Below, one piece after another: positions 24,903 through 38,240 of a DNA stretch of 64,000 bases; within the stretch, counting starts at the first letter, position 1, and each line of letters starts with the position of its first letter. The stretch spans positions 744,001 through 808,000 of the forward strand of contig NW_024881696.1 in NCBI RefSeq assembly GCF_019059575.1, given 5' to 3'. Both the position numbers and the translations under genes were made by a program. Source of the DNA: Amphibalanus amphitrite. Lineage: Eukaryota > Arthropoda > Thecostraca > Balanomorpha > Balanidae. The notes beneath the pieces were generated by a model that ran no database searches, was not told the DNA's origin, and saw nothing but the letters and a program-made list of their open reading frames with translations.

Positions 24903-27900
24903 TTAGTCGCCCCAAAAGGCGTTATACTGGTGTCTAAGAATAGGTGTCAGGCTGACCGGTAGTCGGTACGCTGCTACTCATAGCAGCTGACGTAGCCTGG
25001 AGCATTTACTGCCAGGTACCGGTTCCTCAAAGCCGAGAGTTCATCGCGATTTTGGCCAAGCTACATCAGAATCGCACGCATAAGAATTTAATCTGCGTAG
25101 AAGCAATCATATGATACAGCACTATCTCAGGATCGTAGCAGCTGCACCAAAGCTATGCGATAAACGCGTTGCTATTCGGAAAAGTCCATTAGAGGCACTC
25201 GTTAGGTCATTACCAGACACCCATGACAAAATCGTCAGAATGATGAAGCTGCGGCGTAGCTTCAGCTACTCAATATGTGGCTTTGCGGCTTTTTATCTCA
25301 TGAAACTTTACATCCAGGATATGCTCGTAAGCTGCACCTCTAATCAACACACTAATCACCATTCAAGGACATTGTGCGAGCCTACCGCAGCCTCGGGTGC
25401 CGGATGCCTGCGAGAAGCATGCCGTCCCATTCATTGGTGGCCGGTCTGGGGGGCCACGCGTCTGTCGGCCGCACCCCGGCGGGGAGCGCGGCACCTCCAG
25501 CAGGGAGCGCGGCACCTCCAGCAGGCAGGGGCCCCGGCACCCTCACCGTCGTCTCGGTGCAGTGTGAGAGGCAGTACCGCCACGTGTCGGCGGACCAGCT
25601 CTGGCCCAGACGGCCGCCGCGTCTCGTCATCCATCAGGATTAGCCACCGCGACTGGCTCGACGGCGGGACGACGCCGGTTGAACAGTCCATGGCCGGAGT
25701 GGACCTGTATGTACACAACCGCCGCCGACCGGTCACCGCTGCCCGCAGCTGATGTAACGCTGACCCCTGCCACCCGGACACTCAGAGACCTGCAGGAGGA
25801 ACAGCTCCTCTGGGTGCACTGTGGCCAGTGTGAGGTGCCTCGCGTGCTGTTCTGAGGTAATGCGCGCATAGAATCGTGAGGCAGGTTAGATCGTAGTGGA
25901 AACAACCAGATTTGTGCTGCGTTTGACGGCAAAGTTTAAATTGAGTCATCGTATAGAATATACATTGTTCTAGACTCTGACAGCATCCTTGCAAAACATG
26001 ATAACTTTTTGGCTTAAGTTGGTTACTCATCAACACTTCGTGTTATTCCACAGGACGCGATACAAGAGAGGAAAATGCGTCTGAAAGCTGAATCACGCTA
26101 TTCACGCACCGGTAAGTGCAAGGTGAATCCGGACACCCATTCAAGAGCACTGCTTTGATGGCGTAACGGTAATGACTACGTAACATGTGAGGGTGGCTGG
26201 TAAATTACCTAAAAACTCCAGCTTCAGGAGGGATTTCTTGAGAAGCAGAACAATCCAGAAACTAAGCGCCTGATATACCAACGCTGTAAGCATGGAGAAA
26301 CTACCATGCAAACTTTGGTGCTATCCGAAATCGTTCGAAAATAATTCCGAAAGGTCAAAAGATGAGCAATGAACAGCACACAACAGGTCTGTTTTGCCAG
26401 AACTTACACACATTTTTAGTCTAATATGGGCATCTGGTTCAGCCGAACAACCAGCCCATGGCTGTAGCATTTGCTGTACCAATGTCACCCATAGGCGCAT
26501 TAGCGCATGAGCGTGTGAGGTCACTGAAGAACACGTTGAGAACTGCTTCGACGTCACAGGACTCACCCTGAACCAGCTACAGAGTCATGGATCTGGCTTC
26601 TCCACGGTCTGTCACCAGGGGATGTTTCGTGGATGTTCCACCGAGCTAAGTGCCCGGGCAATGCTGACTGATTGCACCAGGTTCAGGCTGCAGCTGTCCC
26701 CGGCTTATTTACGGCAGGAAAGTCCATTTCTTCAGTTGCTGACGTCTTTTAACTAGAACCCAAGGCGAGAGAGAAGAACGTGACTAAGCGAAAAGCTACT
26801 TAGCAGCTAGGTATCGGCTAAAGCAATAAAAGAGATTGATGTTGGCATCCGTGTCCCCAAGAGAAGACCGCAAAGAGCGTTATGCGCTTATGGACGGAAA
26901 TTTCTCATCTGAACACAATGACATAACTTTATTGGAAACGGATCAAATAACCAGAAGAAGGTGGCTGTGTCATATTGCAGCTAATATCCAGATCACGCGG
27001 AGCTTATCGATTTGGTAAGGACACCTAATCTGCTTTGCACCAATAGACCGCAAGGAGCCTCGGGTCCGAGCCCGGGGAACCCCCTGCCGGTAAACGAGAC
27101 GCCCTACCAGAAAAAAACAATGCTATTTCATCACCATAATCACTGCATTCTATATCAGCCAGTGAAAGTGACAACAGAATAACGGCATCTGAACTATCAG
27201 TCACTCACAAAAATTCCGAGAGAACCGTGTAAAATTTATGGCGATAGAAAAAGCGACCACATGACTGTGTGCTGATCACGAGCTGGGACCACCTGGCAAC
27301 ACGGCGGATTGGTACTAAATGACGTCACCGACTAACGGCCCTGCTGGCTATCGGCCGGTGGGAGGGCGCTCGGGAGGTCGGGCCATCCATCTGTCCGCCC
27401 CCATGGACCGCTCCCGGGGTGCGGGGGATGCTGTTGCCGCCCAGAAACGAGCTCCTTCTCCATGGAGGGCCTCAGTCCTGCCCAGAAACGGCTCACCATG
27501 GCGGCCCACCGAGGGCCCCGAATTAGGAAGGGAGATGGATGAAAGTAAGAAGAATAAGGTCGGCCAACGGGAGCCTAAAAACCGCATAACCATGCCGCCA
27601 TAGCTACCGGCTGTGCTGGTGGTGGGAAGCTCTGGAAACTGCCACTTGGAATGACGAATCGGCCAATCAATAAGAGGGGTCAGTCAGTGAACTTGAGTGA
27701 TGAGTCAAGGACCGAACAAAACAAACACGCGCAGTGTCAAACGGTGCGATATACATAGCCGAAGGTGGTGACATTATGTTTGCGAGGACGTAGGGCGAGG
27801 GCACTTGGTGTGCCAAAGAAGACACGCGTTGAAGGCTGAAGGTTCGGAAAGATACCGTGCAGGTCATAAGTCCGACTCTGGCATATAACTCATTTTTAGT

Positions 27901-29435
27901 CGCATTCGAAGATAGATCAAGATTTAAAGAGAGCCTCTTTCCGTCGAGTAGGCATGATTGGCCTCGACTCAAGTCCGTGACATATTGTTCAAAATAGCTT
28001 CGTGAACAGATGTCAAAATAGAAAAAAAGATACATTATACAATCATGAAAATTAAGTATAACGATAAACATGTAATAACACAGCCAGCAATAATTTAACA
28101 GACGGTTTGGACTTGGAAGTCCTTTCGGGGCAAACCACCCACCTCAATACGCCGCCGAGCACAGGTCAGTGATTTTTAACACCATAGAGAGCGAGGCAAG
28201 CTCGGTTTTCACCGCTGGCAATGCCAAAACATCCCGCTTGGCTCTGATTTGTCACATGACCCAAGACATGACCTACCTGTCCTACGAACAGATGAGAACC
28301 CGAGGTTCAAAGAGGTCAGCGGTGGTGAAAACAGAATGCGGACTGCGGAGCACTAGCGATATGCATAGAATTGATATATTTTGTGTTAAGTATCTCCTCC
28401 TATGAAGTTGCATGAGTCAGAGTGTCAGATGCAAAATATTTTCAGGGACGCACCGGCACATCGTCAAGAAGCCACGCAAGAAGTCACTTAACCATAATAA
28501 CTTAGTAAATTCTGACCCAGTGACGTTCGATTCCCGCAATAGTGTGCGAATTTCCACACTCACTTCTCGACCTGCAGGGCTACCACCTCAATACCACGAT
28601 ACTCGTATAGTGCCGATTTAGATACCCCGACCGTCTGGGGACCAGAGTGAGTGGAAGTTTCCAATCGGGACGTCCACCGTATTCGTCACGTGACAAGCGA
28701 TCTCTGTCACGTGACGGATCTCTCACCGCACTAAGACGTGGCCTTGGATATTCCGCATGCGATCCATGACGCACTACGGACTTATAAGCCCGTATAGGAT
28801 ATCCTAAACTTTATAAATTGTTCGAGGTTAACAGGCATGCTACCGAGATTGTTGGCCAGCAATTCCTGAAAACGATGGCAAGATTCTCAGAGTCGTGACC
28901 GGCCGAAAAACGACGGTCTCTTTGATACATCCACAACAGGATGTGGCAATGCGGCCGTTCACTTGCATAGGCCTTCAGACGACAGGGTCAATGCATTTCG
29001 GTTTCACTTCAGACGTGCTGGCATCGCATCAATTCACCCAAGGACTGACGACTCTCGGTATTTAGCTGCACATGTGTGCTTGAATTGAAATATTTGATTT
29101 GAGTATACTCAAGCTTGCTTGTCTGAAGATACCCTGGGCGAAAATTCACTTGCTGAAATATATCACTTTAAACTTTGTAGCATTTCTTTTTCCAGAGAAA
29201 AGGTCATTAATTAGCGTTCTACAACTACCCAACCCAAATAACTTGGAAAATTCAATGAAAGACATGAAGCAGCTGTCGTTTTTCTGATAAAGAATAACCA
29301 TCTTAGAAGGGCCCACCTTACTTTCGGTAATGGAAGGCGCGCGTTCATTCTCACATGAAAACAAAAAGCAGAATGGTACGTAAACTAATTCATAATTACC
29401 TGATAGGATTATCGAAAGGGACCAGGTTCATTTAA
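24903..29435. other. Unassigned DNA with two GC-rich islands
   Basis: Islands at about 25380-25760 and 27310-27605 contain overlapping open frames on both strands. In the first, a 21-bp unit (GGGAGCGCGGCACCTCCAGCA) is duplicated in tandem near 25490-25530. No protein family is recognisable. Two GTCACGTGAC palindromes lie at 28685-28694 and 28706-28715. Confidence 0.35.
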
Positions 29436-30308
29436 CCCTCGCCCGTATTGGTGTTTTTCCAGCCGCGAACGTATAAGGGGGGGTCCGTTGGCCCCCCCCC
29501 TTGCCGTTTCGCTCCTGATTGAGCTAGAGCTTCGCGGAAAAAACGAGCGTGTTGCCCGTGACGAGAGGAAGCCGATGATACCCAATTTTAAGGTCCTAGG
29601 TCATTGGTTGACCTTGCAGGTCAGGTCAATGACCCAAAAGTCGGGAAAATCGGGACCTGTTAGAACGTCGTAAAGTGTGGCTGCTAAGAGGTTTTTCGGG
29701 GTGCTGATCACGAATATCATATTAGTTTTGATCACAGATGATGTCTTCATGCATTTAGGCCAGGTCGGGTCAGGTCAGGTCAGGTCAACCAGTAAGGGTA
29801 TTCGTAGTAGGTGGCAACCGCCTCTGACAGCTTCGTAACATGTTACGAAGGCACCAAAACTACTTCGTAAATGTTCATATGGTTGCTAAATTCGAATTCA
29901 GCTCCAAAAACTGGCCTAGAAACATGTAAAACTCGAAAAAGTGAACCGAGGTCATCAAAGGTCAATGACCTGACCTGACCTTCAGGTGACCTTGACACCC
30001 ATCCTAATGCATGGGGGCAACATCATATCACATGTTTGAACGCTTGAAACCACGAAAAGACTGCAAACGCGCGGCTAATGCGAGCCGACATACGCCGAAT
30101 CGCGATTCCGGCCAAACATGGTCTCGAAAAGTAGGTCACAGGTCAAAGGTCATTTGGGTCAGGGTCATGAAATTTTCAGGGTAGGTGTAAAATTGATGAA
30201 CACGAGGGTACTGAAAGTTTCGTCGCGATCGGCCGCTTCTTACGCGAGTTATTCGCGAAAAACCATGGGGGGTCCGTTCGACCCCCCCTCCCCCTATACG
30301 GGCGAGGG
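29436..30308. mobile_element. TTAA-flanked piggyBac-like MITE, family 1 copy B
   Basis: The ends CCCTCGCCCGTAT and its complement have TTAA on both sides (29432-29435, 30309-30312). Colinear with 14847-15728 and 60313-61203 and visibly highly similar to both, with a few small indels. It has the G/C-run hairpin, the AGGTCAATGACCC site (29623-29635), the perfect AGGTCAATGACCT palindrome (29959-29971) and the triple 1-bp-spaced half-site (30133-30152). Confidence 0.88.
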
Positions 30309-31034
30309 TTAATGTCCAACGTCAGGATTACATTACATAAAGACAGAAGCTGCCATTATATTCATGCATCTAAATACCCAATTGATCCTAAAAGATATAA
30401 ATAATATTATGAATCCTGCACCATGGCAGCAATGGTATGTATCAGTGAAGATAAAGACGTTAAAGAGCCACATGACTTATTGAACTGCTGGCAAATAGTT
30501 ATTTTTTTAGCCATGTAAATTTGTAATATCATGCAAACAAATATCGCACACCCAGTTGCTGTTTCGATCATATACCAGCGGGCATTACGTCCACGATCGT
30601 CATATGCTTATATTATGTAGTTCACTGCAACGTCCAATGGCGTTGGGCATCATAGATGAGGATCATCGTAAATGCCAGCTGAACCATGGCGGACATTCTC
30701 CGCATGACTTCTAAGGGAAGTGTTTGCATACCGACATATATCGATTGTTTACATTGGATAGGCACTATATTTATTCAGTATGTTGTCCGTTGGTTGAAGT
30801 CATGGAGTGTTTTGACGGCAGGGCATCAGAATGCTATCGGATGGGATGCATACCCCGAAAGCGGTGAAAACCCTGAATTCGTGCATATGTATCTGCTATT
30901 TAAAGTGGCTTTGAAAGAAGTAGGTATGCAATAACATATATAATAAGATTCGGTCACGACCTTGTATTAGCACATCATACATATCACATAAATAACACAT
31001 CTCTCTCAGCGCGCAGAAGCTGAAAACACAAACA
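30309..31034. other. Unassigned AT-rich DNA
   Basis: No supported feature; one 82-codon plus frame (30686-30934) resembles nothing known. Confidence 0.35.
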
Positions 31035-31133
31035 CACTGCCGATAGTGTTGCGTCATGATCAGACATTTCAGATTATAATTACCTTGCGGTAGTGCCGGC
31101 GGCGGCATTTTAAACACCGGTTCGACGGCAGCA
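31035..31133 (-). repeat. Downstream copy of a ~100-bp duplicated segment
   Basis: Directly repeated about 463 bp away at 31496-31599. On the minus strand the shared part reads TTTAAAATGCCGCCGCC then CTACCGCAAG followed by GTAATTATAAT, a plausible splice donor at 31083/31084. Both copies keep the same short frame beginning M-P-P-P-A-L. It could be a duplicated first exon or a duplicated promoter core. Confidence 0.6.
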
Positions 31134-31495
31134 TGCATTCACATGCATTCATAGCTTTGTTGACGTCAACATCTGGAGCAGTTTTTCCTTTTTAACAGTT
31201 TTGCGTAATGTTTCGGGTCATTTTCTTGTCATTAACATAATGCTAGTGCAGCAGATGAACTAATAGTTGTTATGGATTTCGCACACACTTCTACAAGCTT
31301 ATAAAGGCCTAATCAATATTAGAGATACTCTTCATCTATAGAAATTCTGAGGCCACAGTCTTATAAACTCTATGTCGAAGGCATTGGCTTCTCCCGTTGC
31401 CTGTAATGACCGTCCGTACATGCTGCATGGCGGACCGCACTTAGAGCTCGACGGCCAGTCATGCACACACAATCGATCGAGTCTACCGATCGCTG

Positions 31496-31599
31496 CACTT
31501 TGCCGATACTGTTGCGTCACGTTCGGACATTTCAGATTATAATTACCTTGCGATAGTGCCGGCGGCGGCATTTTAAACACCGGTCCGACAGCGGCGTGC
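31496..31599 (-). repeat. Upstream copy of the duplicated segment
   Basis: Matches 31035-31133 with scattered substitutions. The conserved donor-like GTAATTATAAT falls at 31546/31547. On the minus strand it lies directly downstream of the CpG island at 31560-32260, the position expected for a first exon. Confidence 0.6.
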
Positions 31600-32260
31600 C
31601 GCAGCCGGCGCCCCGAGCAGCCGCTGCCATGGCAACGGCCGGCCGCGGCGGCGCCGAGCTGTCTGGGGCTGCGGCGGCGGCGGCGGCGGCGGCTGGGAGA
31701 GATCGCCCGCCCGCCGGCCGCACCGGGCCGGTCCCATGCTCCGTCCGCGTTCGTGTTCTCCCGGCTGCCATAGCCCGCAGCATACGATGAACTCCCAGAT
31801 AGCCGGCCCGGCGAGCGGCGGAGGCTGGGCGCAGTGCAGGGAGACCACAGAGACCCGTGCACGGCCGGGCCGGGCGGGAGGCGAGGCGGGGCGGAATGCG
31901 CTGCCGGCGGCGGCCGAGCCCACCATGGGTCGTGGGGAACGAGAAGATAGAGTCCGAGAGACAGGGAGAGAGGGGAAAGCTGCCGGCTGGTCACAGCGAG
32001 GAAATGACTGCACCCCGGGCGACCATAAGGCAGGCCAGGGCTGGCCCGCTGGCAGCCGAGTCCGCGGGCTCTGATTGTATGTGAATTTACGACACTCTGC
32101 AGCCGTGGATGGCAGCCGTCCGATGCAGCTGCGGCTGGCGAGTTTCCTGCCACCGCTTGGGATGAGCTGTGTTGTGTGCGGGAGCCGGTGCCGCTGCAGC
32201 GAGAGGTCACCCCTACCCGGCGATGTGCCGGGACGTTCCATTGTCCGTGCGCCCTGAGCC
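31560..32260. promoter_or_regulatory. CpG island, candidate minus-strand promoter
   Basis: Very GC/CpG-rich with a GGC trinucleotide run near 31670-31692. Long open frames occur on both strands (314 codons at 31332-32276 and 250 codons at 31573-32325, both minus) but have low-complexity content without known domains. Its position beside two copies of a donor-bearing segment suggests a promoter. This is inference. Confidence 0.35.
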
Positions 32261-35200
32261 ACCCGGCACCAGACACCGCGGTAATAAGGCGATCGACACG
32301 TCATAACCAGGAGTAATGGTATCACCGGTCTGTGAAAGTGAAAAACGTTCGCCTGGTTGCGTGTTCACTGCGCATTAAGGCCGTCTGAAGGCTGTGCCAC
32401 AATCTTCTTCGCGAAAATAGATGTTGAATCACACTGCCTAGCGATATGAAAAAGAAGAAAGATTGTCGATTTATCATCGAGGAATAATACCGGTATATCA
32501 CCATGGCGCCCGACTCCAGTACGGACAACCTTCACTTCACACTTTTCTTCGTTCTTGAAACACTGCCAGTTTGCAGAAGGTCGTTGGCACACACGCCTAA
32601 GTGAACAAAAATAATCAAATCCGTTGCTGTCTTCACATGCACATCGTGGTTAGGCCAAGTTTTTCACCTACTTGCGGTTCATTTACATTCTCGTGTAATG
32701 AGTTCAATTCAATAATAGAGTACTGGCGGCCGATTCATCCTAAATTCTACAAATTTATCAGCCTTTTTTGTTTAATGTTTTGCCACTGAGAAACGACATG
32801 AAGCATGTCTTCCTTTCACTTCTCAAGAAGCCAAGCCCGGTTGATGGGTATGTCATCAGCTGCAAGCATATACATTATACAATATACACGCTGTAGGGAT
32901 ATATTCGAGCCTTTTATCGGTGTGGTGTGAAAATACGACGGCTACATTCTGCGTAACTTAGCTCCGCAAGTCTTAGTGTCCTTCGACAAAGCATAGATCA
33001 CCAATGTCTCACATAGGGTTTTCCAGCTCAAATCTTCGTTCCAAGTTTGGTCATGGGCGCAAAGCTGCTACTGATCGAAATGCGACCAACTGAACGTCAT
33101 TTTTTTGCGCTCAGTCTTCCTTATTGTGGACATTGCATGTCACTTTGCACGTCAACTATTGCACCAAGCTGTGCAATTGTGCATAAACCATCAGTATTTT
33201 GCTAAGGAGAGCTTTATTCCCATTGTCAGCCATCCTTGACAAGTCCTGATCGCCAACACAAGGACGTTGCGCTCTAAAAACGGCCATAATTTCACATTTT
33301 CAGTGTCGTGTTTCCTCGTTTCTGTCCAGTGACCGTATGCCATGAGACAAAGAGCCCTATCCCAATAGGGGGCAATAGCACGAGTGACTATACGGTCAGA
33401 GGTATTCGCGTTTGCCTTTCCTTTGTGCGATGTCAGCTGGGAGCCGTCACTGGGGCACGTAAGTCCGAGGCACGCTGTCATCAGTGCATTGAAACCGTTG
33501 CAACGGTCCTGGATGATGCATGGACGCATGTCTGCATGCATCTATCCACTGGCGCCGCCAGTCACTAGGCTGAGCGGACTGAAATAACGGCCGATGGACC
33601 GGACTGAATAACAATCACTTGCAATGATGGGAATTAGGACGAATGCATACGATGTAATGTTGCTATTATGTTTCCACTGGCTGGGCGTTTGATATACCAT
33701 TCTATAAAAACAGAAGCAACGCGCATGAATTGTCATTTTTGCCCTGTCTAGCATCGCATCGCAGAGTTAACTAGACAGATAGGTACTGAGGCGGAAGTGG
33801 GCCAGACCTCCGTTGCAAGACCCTCTGCGGCTCCGCCGCAGGAACTGAGTCAGTTCCATGAAAACTACCGCCAGAACACCGGCTCACTTATCATTGAGAA
33901 CAGAGGGACTCTTGTCTCCCACCCCACACCAGACCGACCCCCATTCTCCGATCTCCGAACCCCGCTAGACGTCCCGTATCCTGGGCTTTCATTTACCGGC
34001 GCTGTGATATTGTAGCTGCATCCCTCGGGCCGGTCTGCGTCTGATGAGCTCTCGCCGTCGTCATAAGATCCATATCAGTCCCTGCCTCGGGCTGGGGTCC
34101 TCTCCTCCCCTCCCCACCCCACCCGGATACGATGGCAGACTGCGTGGTGCCTCTCTCAGACCGAGGTCAAGAGGTCGACAGGACATGTGAGCTGGGCAGC
34201 GACGGCAGGGGGGGGGGACGGGGAGGGGAGGGGCACACGACTGGGAGGGGTACGGTGTATGTTTGTCGTTACGTGTCACGCTCAGGCCGCATGTTGCTGA
34301 TGAGCTACAGATGAGGCCAGTGGGGAGAGAAGCGGGTCGGTGGCCACCGGATGAGGTCTGCGACCCCGCACTGCGTACTTCCTAGGCAGGATACCCATAC
34401 GAACGGGACAAGGGGCACATCAATTTGTGCTTGTTGGGACCGGGTCCTGCATACACGCACTGTCACGTCGGCAAGATTGGTGGTGAATGGCGGACGACAT
34501 TACAATAGGTCAATAAGACGTGGTCATTTCAGTTCAGTGCGCCTCAGTATGGATAATCGGAGCACAAGAGATATGCAATGCTTTTGTTTGACTTTTAGGT
34601 ATTGTTGAAAAACTTGCAAGTGAAATACTGAACGTATGGTAATAGCATGAATGGTAAGCCTTTTCTTTTGAAGTTATCCCAAATTATTCTGTCTGCGATT
34701 CGGACTTATCGAGTTGATGAAATAACCATCTTTGAAATCTGAATTATTTTGTTTGGAAACTTCTACTGGATTTGCCATATCATTATAACTGCATGCGGAA
34801 AAGGATGTCTTGCCTATGCAAATAAGTATTATGAACGCACCAGTGGCCTCTGGATACTGAGCTCCAACTCCGACGCATTTCCCGTCGAAGCGACGCAGTT
34901 CGTGAGATTCCCACCATCCATAATGCAGCAGCGTTTCAGTCTAACATAAACACGGTGAACGGTATAAATGACCGTTCTAGGGGCTACGCAGGTTTTGTGT
35001 TTACTCAGAATTGGTAATGCGAACAAGATACAATACGCGGTTCGAGGTTTGGCTTCCCACGCCCTGTTGAGCGCTCGAGTAGTGGCACGTTCCTTTTGAA
35101 TCGTTCCTGCAGGCTCGGTTAGCTAAATGGTCGAAGTCGTCCCTGAGAGGTCACTTCGCCAGGACTCAGAGCTTCCAAACGCCAGATAAAACCATGCAAA

Positions 35201-35905
35201 ACTACCCTGTACTGGATAAACAGCAAATGCATACATTACGTTACATGACGACTCCTCTGCTGCGATTTCATGACTGACGCAACAACGTAAAATTACCATC
35301 CCAAGCGATGTGCGCGCTTGTCGGGAAAATCAAAGAATATAATGCAGTTATGCGGGTAATAGCATAGCTTACCGTCAAATCCATCTTCCACATATGCCCA
35401 GAGTAATGACCGAAGAAGACCAACAGCATAACGATAAACGACCTCCTAATGACGAAGGTGTTCTCCAGTCCCCTGCGACTCGTATCTGGTACAATCCAGT
35501 TATCGTGCGCCAACTAAGGATGATCCACTGCCGACTATACCGGCAGCCCACGCTAACCGTCGGGAAGGGTGCGTTACTGGTAGAAACCAGTAACGCTCAC
35601 CGACACCAGTCGGGTTCAGCTCAAGACGGCAGCGAGGGCCGCTCCTGAGAGATCAATCCAGCCGGCATGCATGGATGCGGGCACCTGTATAAACAGGGGG
35701 TAGCGTTGGGCAATCGCTGCAGCGTATACGGCAGCACGCAGAAACCGGTCTGGAAGCTCTCAGAAGCGACATGCATGAATGATGCGTGACGTTCCAGGAC
35801 AGGATCCTGCGAAAGGGAACTCTGGAAACGCGGTGTTCTGAAAAGCAGAGGTACCCGTACAGCACCCATCTTACGTCATTGTTGCGCGAGGTTATGCCCG
35901 TTACA
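32261..35905. other. Unassigned DNA
   Basis: No gene recognised. A G-rich tract at about 34207-34231 (four or more G-runs) could form a quadruplex, with C-rich tracts at 34098-34126 on the same strand. Short open frames only. Confidence 0.35.
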
Positions 35906-36143
35906 CAGGGGCGTCGACGCGTAAGGAAAACTGGTCCGACTTTTTCTCGGGGGGCCCCCACCGGTGGGGGCCCCCAGGTGTCGAGGCGCAGCAGGGCCCC
36001 CGCGGTCTCTAGCAGGGCCCCCCGAGCCGCAGTAGGGCCCCCGCGGTCTGCAGCAGGGGCCCCCGCGAGCCACAGCAGGGCACCGCCTAGTCGAAAAAGT
36101 GGTCCGACTAGTCGGAAAAGTCGGACCGGTGTCGACGCCCCTG
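35906..36143. mobile_element. hAT-type MITE with perfect 8-bp target duplication
   Basis: The termini are CAGGGGCGTCGAC and its exact complement. CCGTTACA is duplicated at 35898-35905 and 36144-36151. An 8-bp duplication and CAGGG-type ends are diagnostic of the hAT superfamily. Subterminal GGTCCGACTTTTTC and GTCCGACTTTTCC are repeated in inverted orientation, and the 238-bp interior is full of GGGCCCCC palindromes. It is non-autonomous. Confidence 0.9.
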
Positions 36144-37939
36144 CCGTTACACCTCTAACGGTCAATGACATCACGGGAATCTGATCGGCATCAGCTCAGT
36201 CTCAGCGTAAAGCACGATGGCGTAAGGTTCGTCTGGAAAACTGTGAATCAACTGATCGATATGTCATGCATTATTAGCATTTATAACCGTCAATTGAGCA
36301 TTTCGATAGCCATGGCATATAAATGACATGTGGGCGTGGGGAATGTTTATGAGTGTGGTTACATAAATGACCAATTGAAGTATAAAAGGAAAAGCGTTCA
36401 ACTTTTTCTTGGTCGCGTCTATTTAACTATGTAAGCCTGTAATGATCACTAACTTGTCATCAGAGGACAGATTCGGTCCATTTGGTGCACGATGTATTTA
36501 CATTATCCCATCCTGCAGGGTGCAGAGAGAGCGATAATGGTCATTGTCGGCTTCGACTTAGCGTTTATATCAGGTCCTCACTCCTACCATGACCGCTAGA
36601 AGGACAGCAGAAGATCACCGGCACCGCCGACCACATCGATCAATATTTACCTGACGGGATGTAGGCTAGCTACTTCAAAGAAGGCTGCCCCTATAGCAGG
36701 CGTTTCCGATATGCGGTGTCACATCAGGGAACAGACAGACATGATACACAGATCAGTCAGTCAGACGCCTAACGGGCTGCTCTGCCTGGAAGAAAGGGCC
36801 GCTCAGTTACTCTGAGCAGGGCATATGATCAGAGAGTTGGCAAGCCGTGCAACGGGAACATCAAAAGGTTCGTGCGTGGGCGTGTTTATTAACAACTGAT
36901 TTTAAGGATCCCGTTGTTCCATTTGTGCCTTTTGATCTTGGGTAAGAGCAGTTTAGCAATTATACATGGGCTTGCAGATGGAAAATATGGAGATGGACTC
37001 GTAAGTGGCAGACCGACAATAATCACCTTGCTTTGGTGAAACGATAAAAGGAAGGTCGAAGAAAGAAAAACATAAAAGTGACGTCACATTCATCCAGATA
37101 TTCATATTCTCCACTGCCATCCTCCCGCCATTGATCCGTTGCCGGTGTCCGCCACCGATGCCACTCGGCACGACAAGAATGTGGCGGCGCTGCCACTCCT
37201 CTGGCGGTGGCCGGTGACTGGTCTCCACCGGTCTGGACCCGGTGCCCGCGGCTCGGGGGTGGCCGGGTTCGGTGCCAATTGACGCCGCGAGCTAATCGAT
37301 CCTCTCGGCCCACCGTGACGCCTATTGATGAGTTTCTGGAACTGCACACTGTGCCAGGCATTTCCGAGTGGTTTTAGCAGTTTGGCAGAGAAGCTAGGTG
37401 GATGTGGAGATCCCGCCAGGCCGGGAGGTGCGAGACGCGGCGACGGAGAATGATTGAGGCAATAAGGTTTTAAAGAGGTGGCCCGGATACGCCTAGTTTC
37501 GAGAAAAACTTTGTAAACAAACCTAGTTTGATGAAGCAATCAATTGATGGGTGTTTCCTGTTGCACTTGGCGAAGTCATTCCATCCTCCATTTTTATTCA
37601 GGACCGACCGCACATCTTTGAACAACATCTTGCACTGATGCGTACATTTCGGGGTTCACTGCGCAACCGGGCCAACCTTCGGTATCAGTCTCAGTTTATA
37701 TGACCAGTTTGTCTAATGCAAAGTGATTTGTGTATTTACCTGTCCGCGATTTCAACAATGAGCCTTCTCTCGATAACAAGAGCACCACACCACATAACGG
37801 CGAACCTCCTTTCACTTCCGCGCCATCCGTCTTGTTCCGCCACACCGGCCTGCAGCGGGACTTCAGGGTGAGCAAGAGTGTTGTCAAGTCAGCGGCAGGT
37901 CATGTCAGCGTGGGTCGGTAATGATTATATTTGAGTATG
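36144..37939. other. Unassigned DNA
   Basis: A GC-rich patch around 37100-37460 has a 145-codon minus frame (37102-37539) without recognisable domain. Otherwise nothing is seen. Confidence 0.35.
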
Positions 37940-38240
37940 GTCAAGTCACGTCAGGTCATCACTTGGCCATTGGTCACCTCCACGGCTCGTAGCCACCTCG
38001 GGCGGGGCAGGTCAGGTTAGGTAAGCGCTTGGCCATCAGTAGTCATCTACGGGTGGCCCAGGTCAGATCAGTAGTGGGTCAGTGATGATGAACTCGGGTC
38101 GGGTGAGGTCAAATCAGCTCAGCACTGGATCGGTGATGGTGACCTCAGGTCGGGCCAGGTCAGTATTGGGTTAGCAATGGTGACCTCACATCGGATTTAG
38201 ACGGTACTGGGTCGGTGATGATGACCTAAGGTCAGGTCAC
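37940..38240. repeat. Degenerate GGTCA-rich minisatellite
   Basis: Imperfect units of roughly 55-60 bp with the theme GGGTCAGTGATGATGACCTCAGGTC recur about five times. It starts immediately after the Elongin B stop codon, so it probably lies in or next to the 3' UTR. Confidence 0.6.

Noticed and set aside
25111..25752. 213-codon plus frame
   Set aside because: It joins AT-rich and GC-rich halves with different character, overlaps open frames on the other strand and includes a tandem 21-bp repeat; no domain.
27050..27110. tRNA- or SINE-like sequence on the minus strand
   Set aside because: A- and B-box-like motifs are too close together and no cloverleaf could be drawn.
31332..32325. 314- and 250-codon minus-strand frames
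   Set aside because: They overlap in different frames of a CpG island and are dominated by Pro, Arg, Ala and Ser. Stops are rare there on both strands because of composition.
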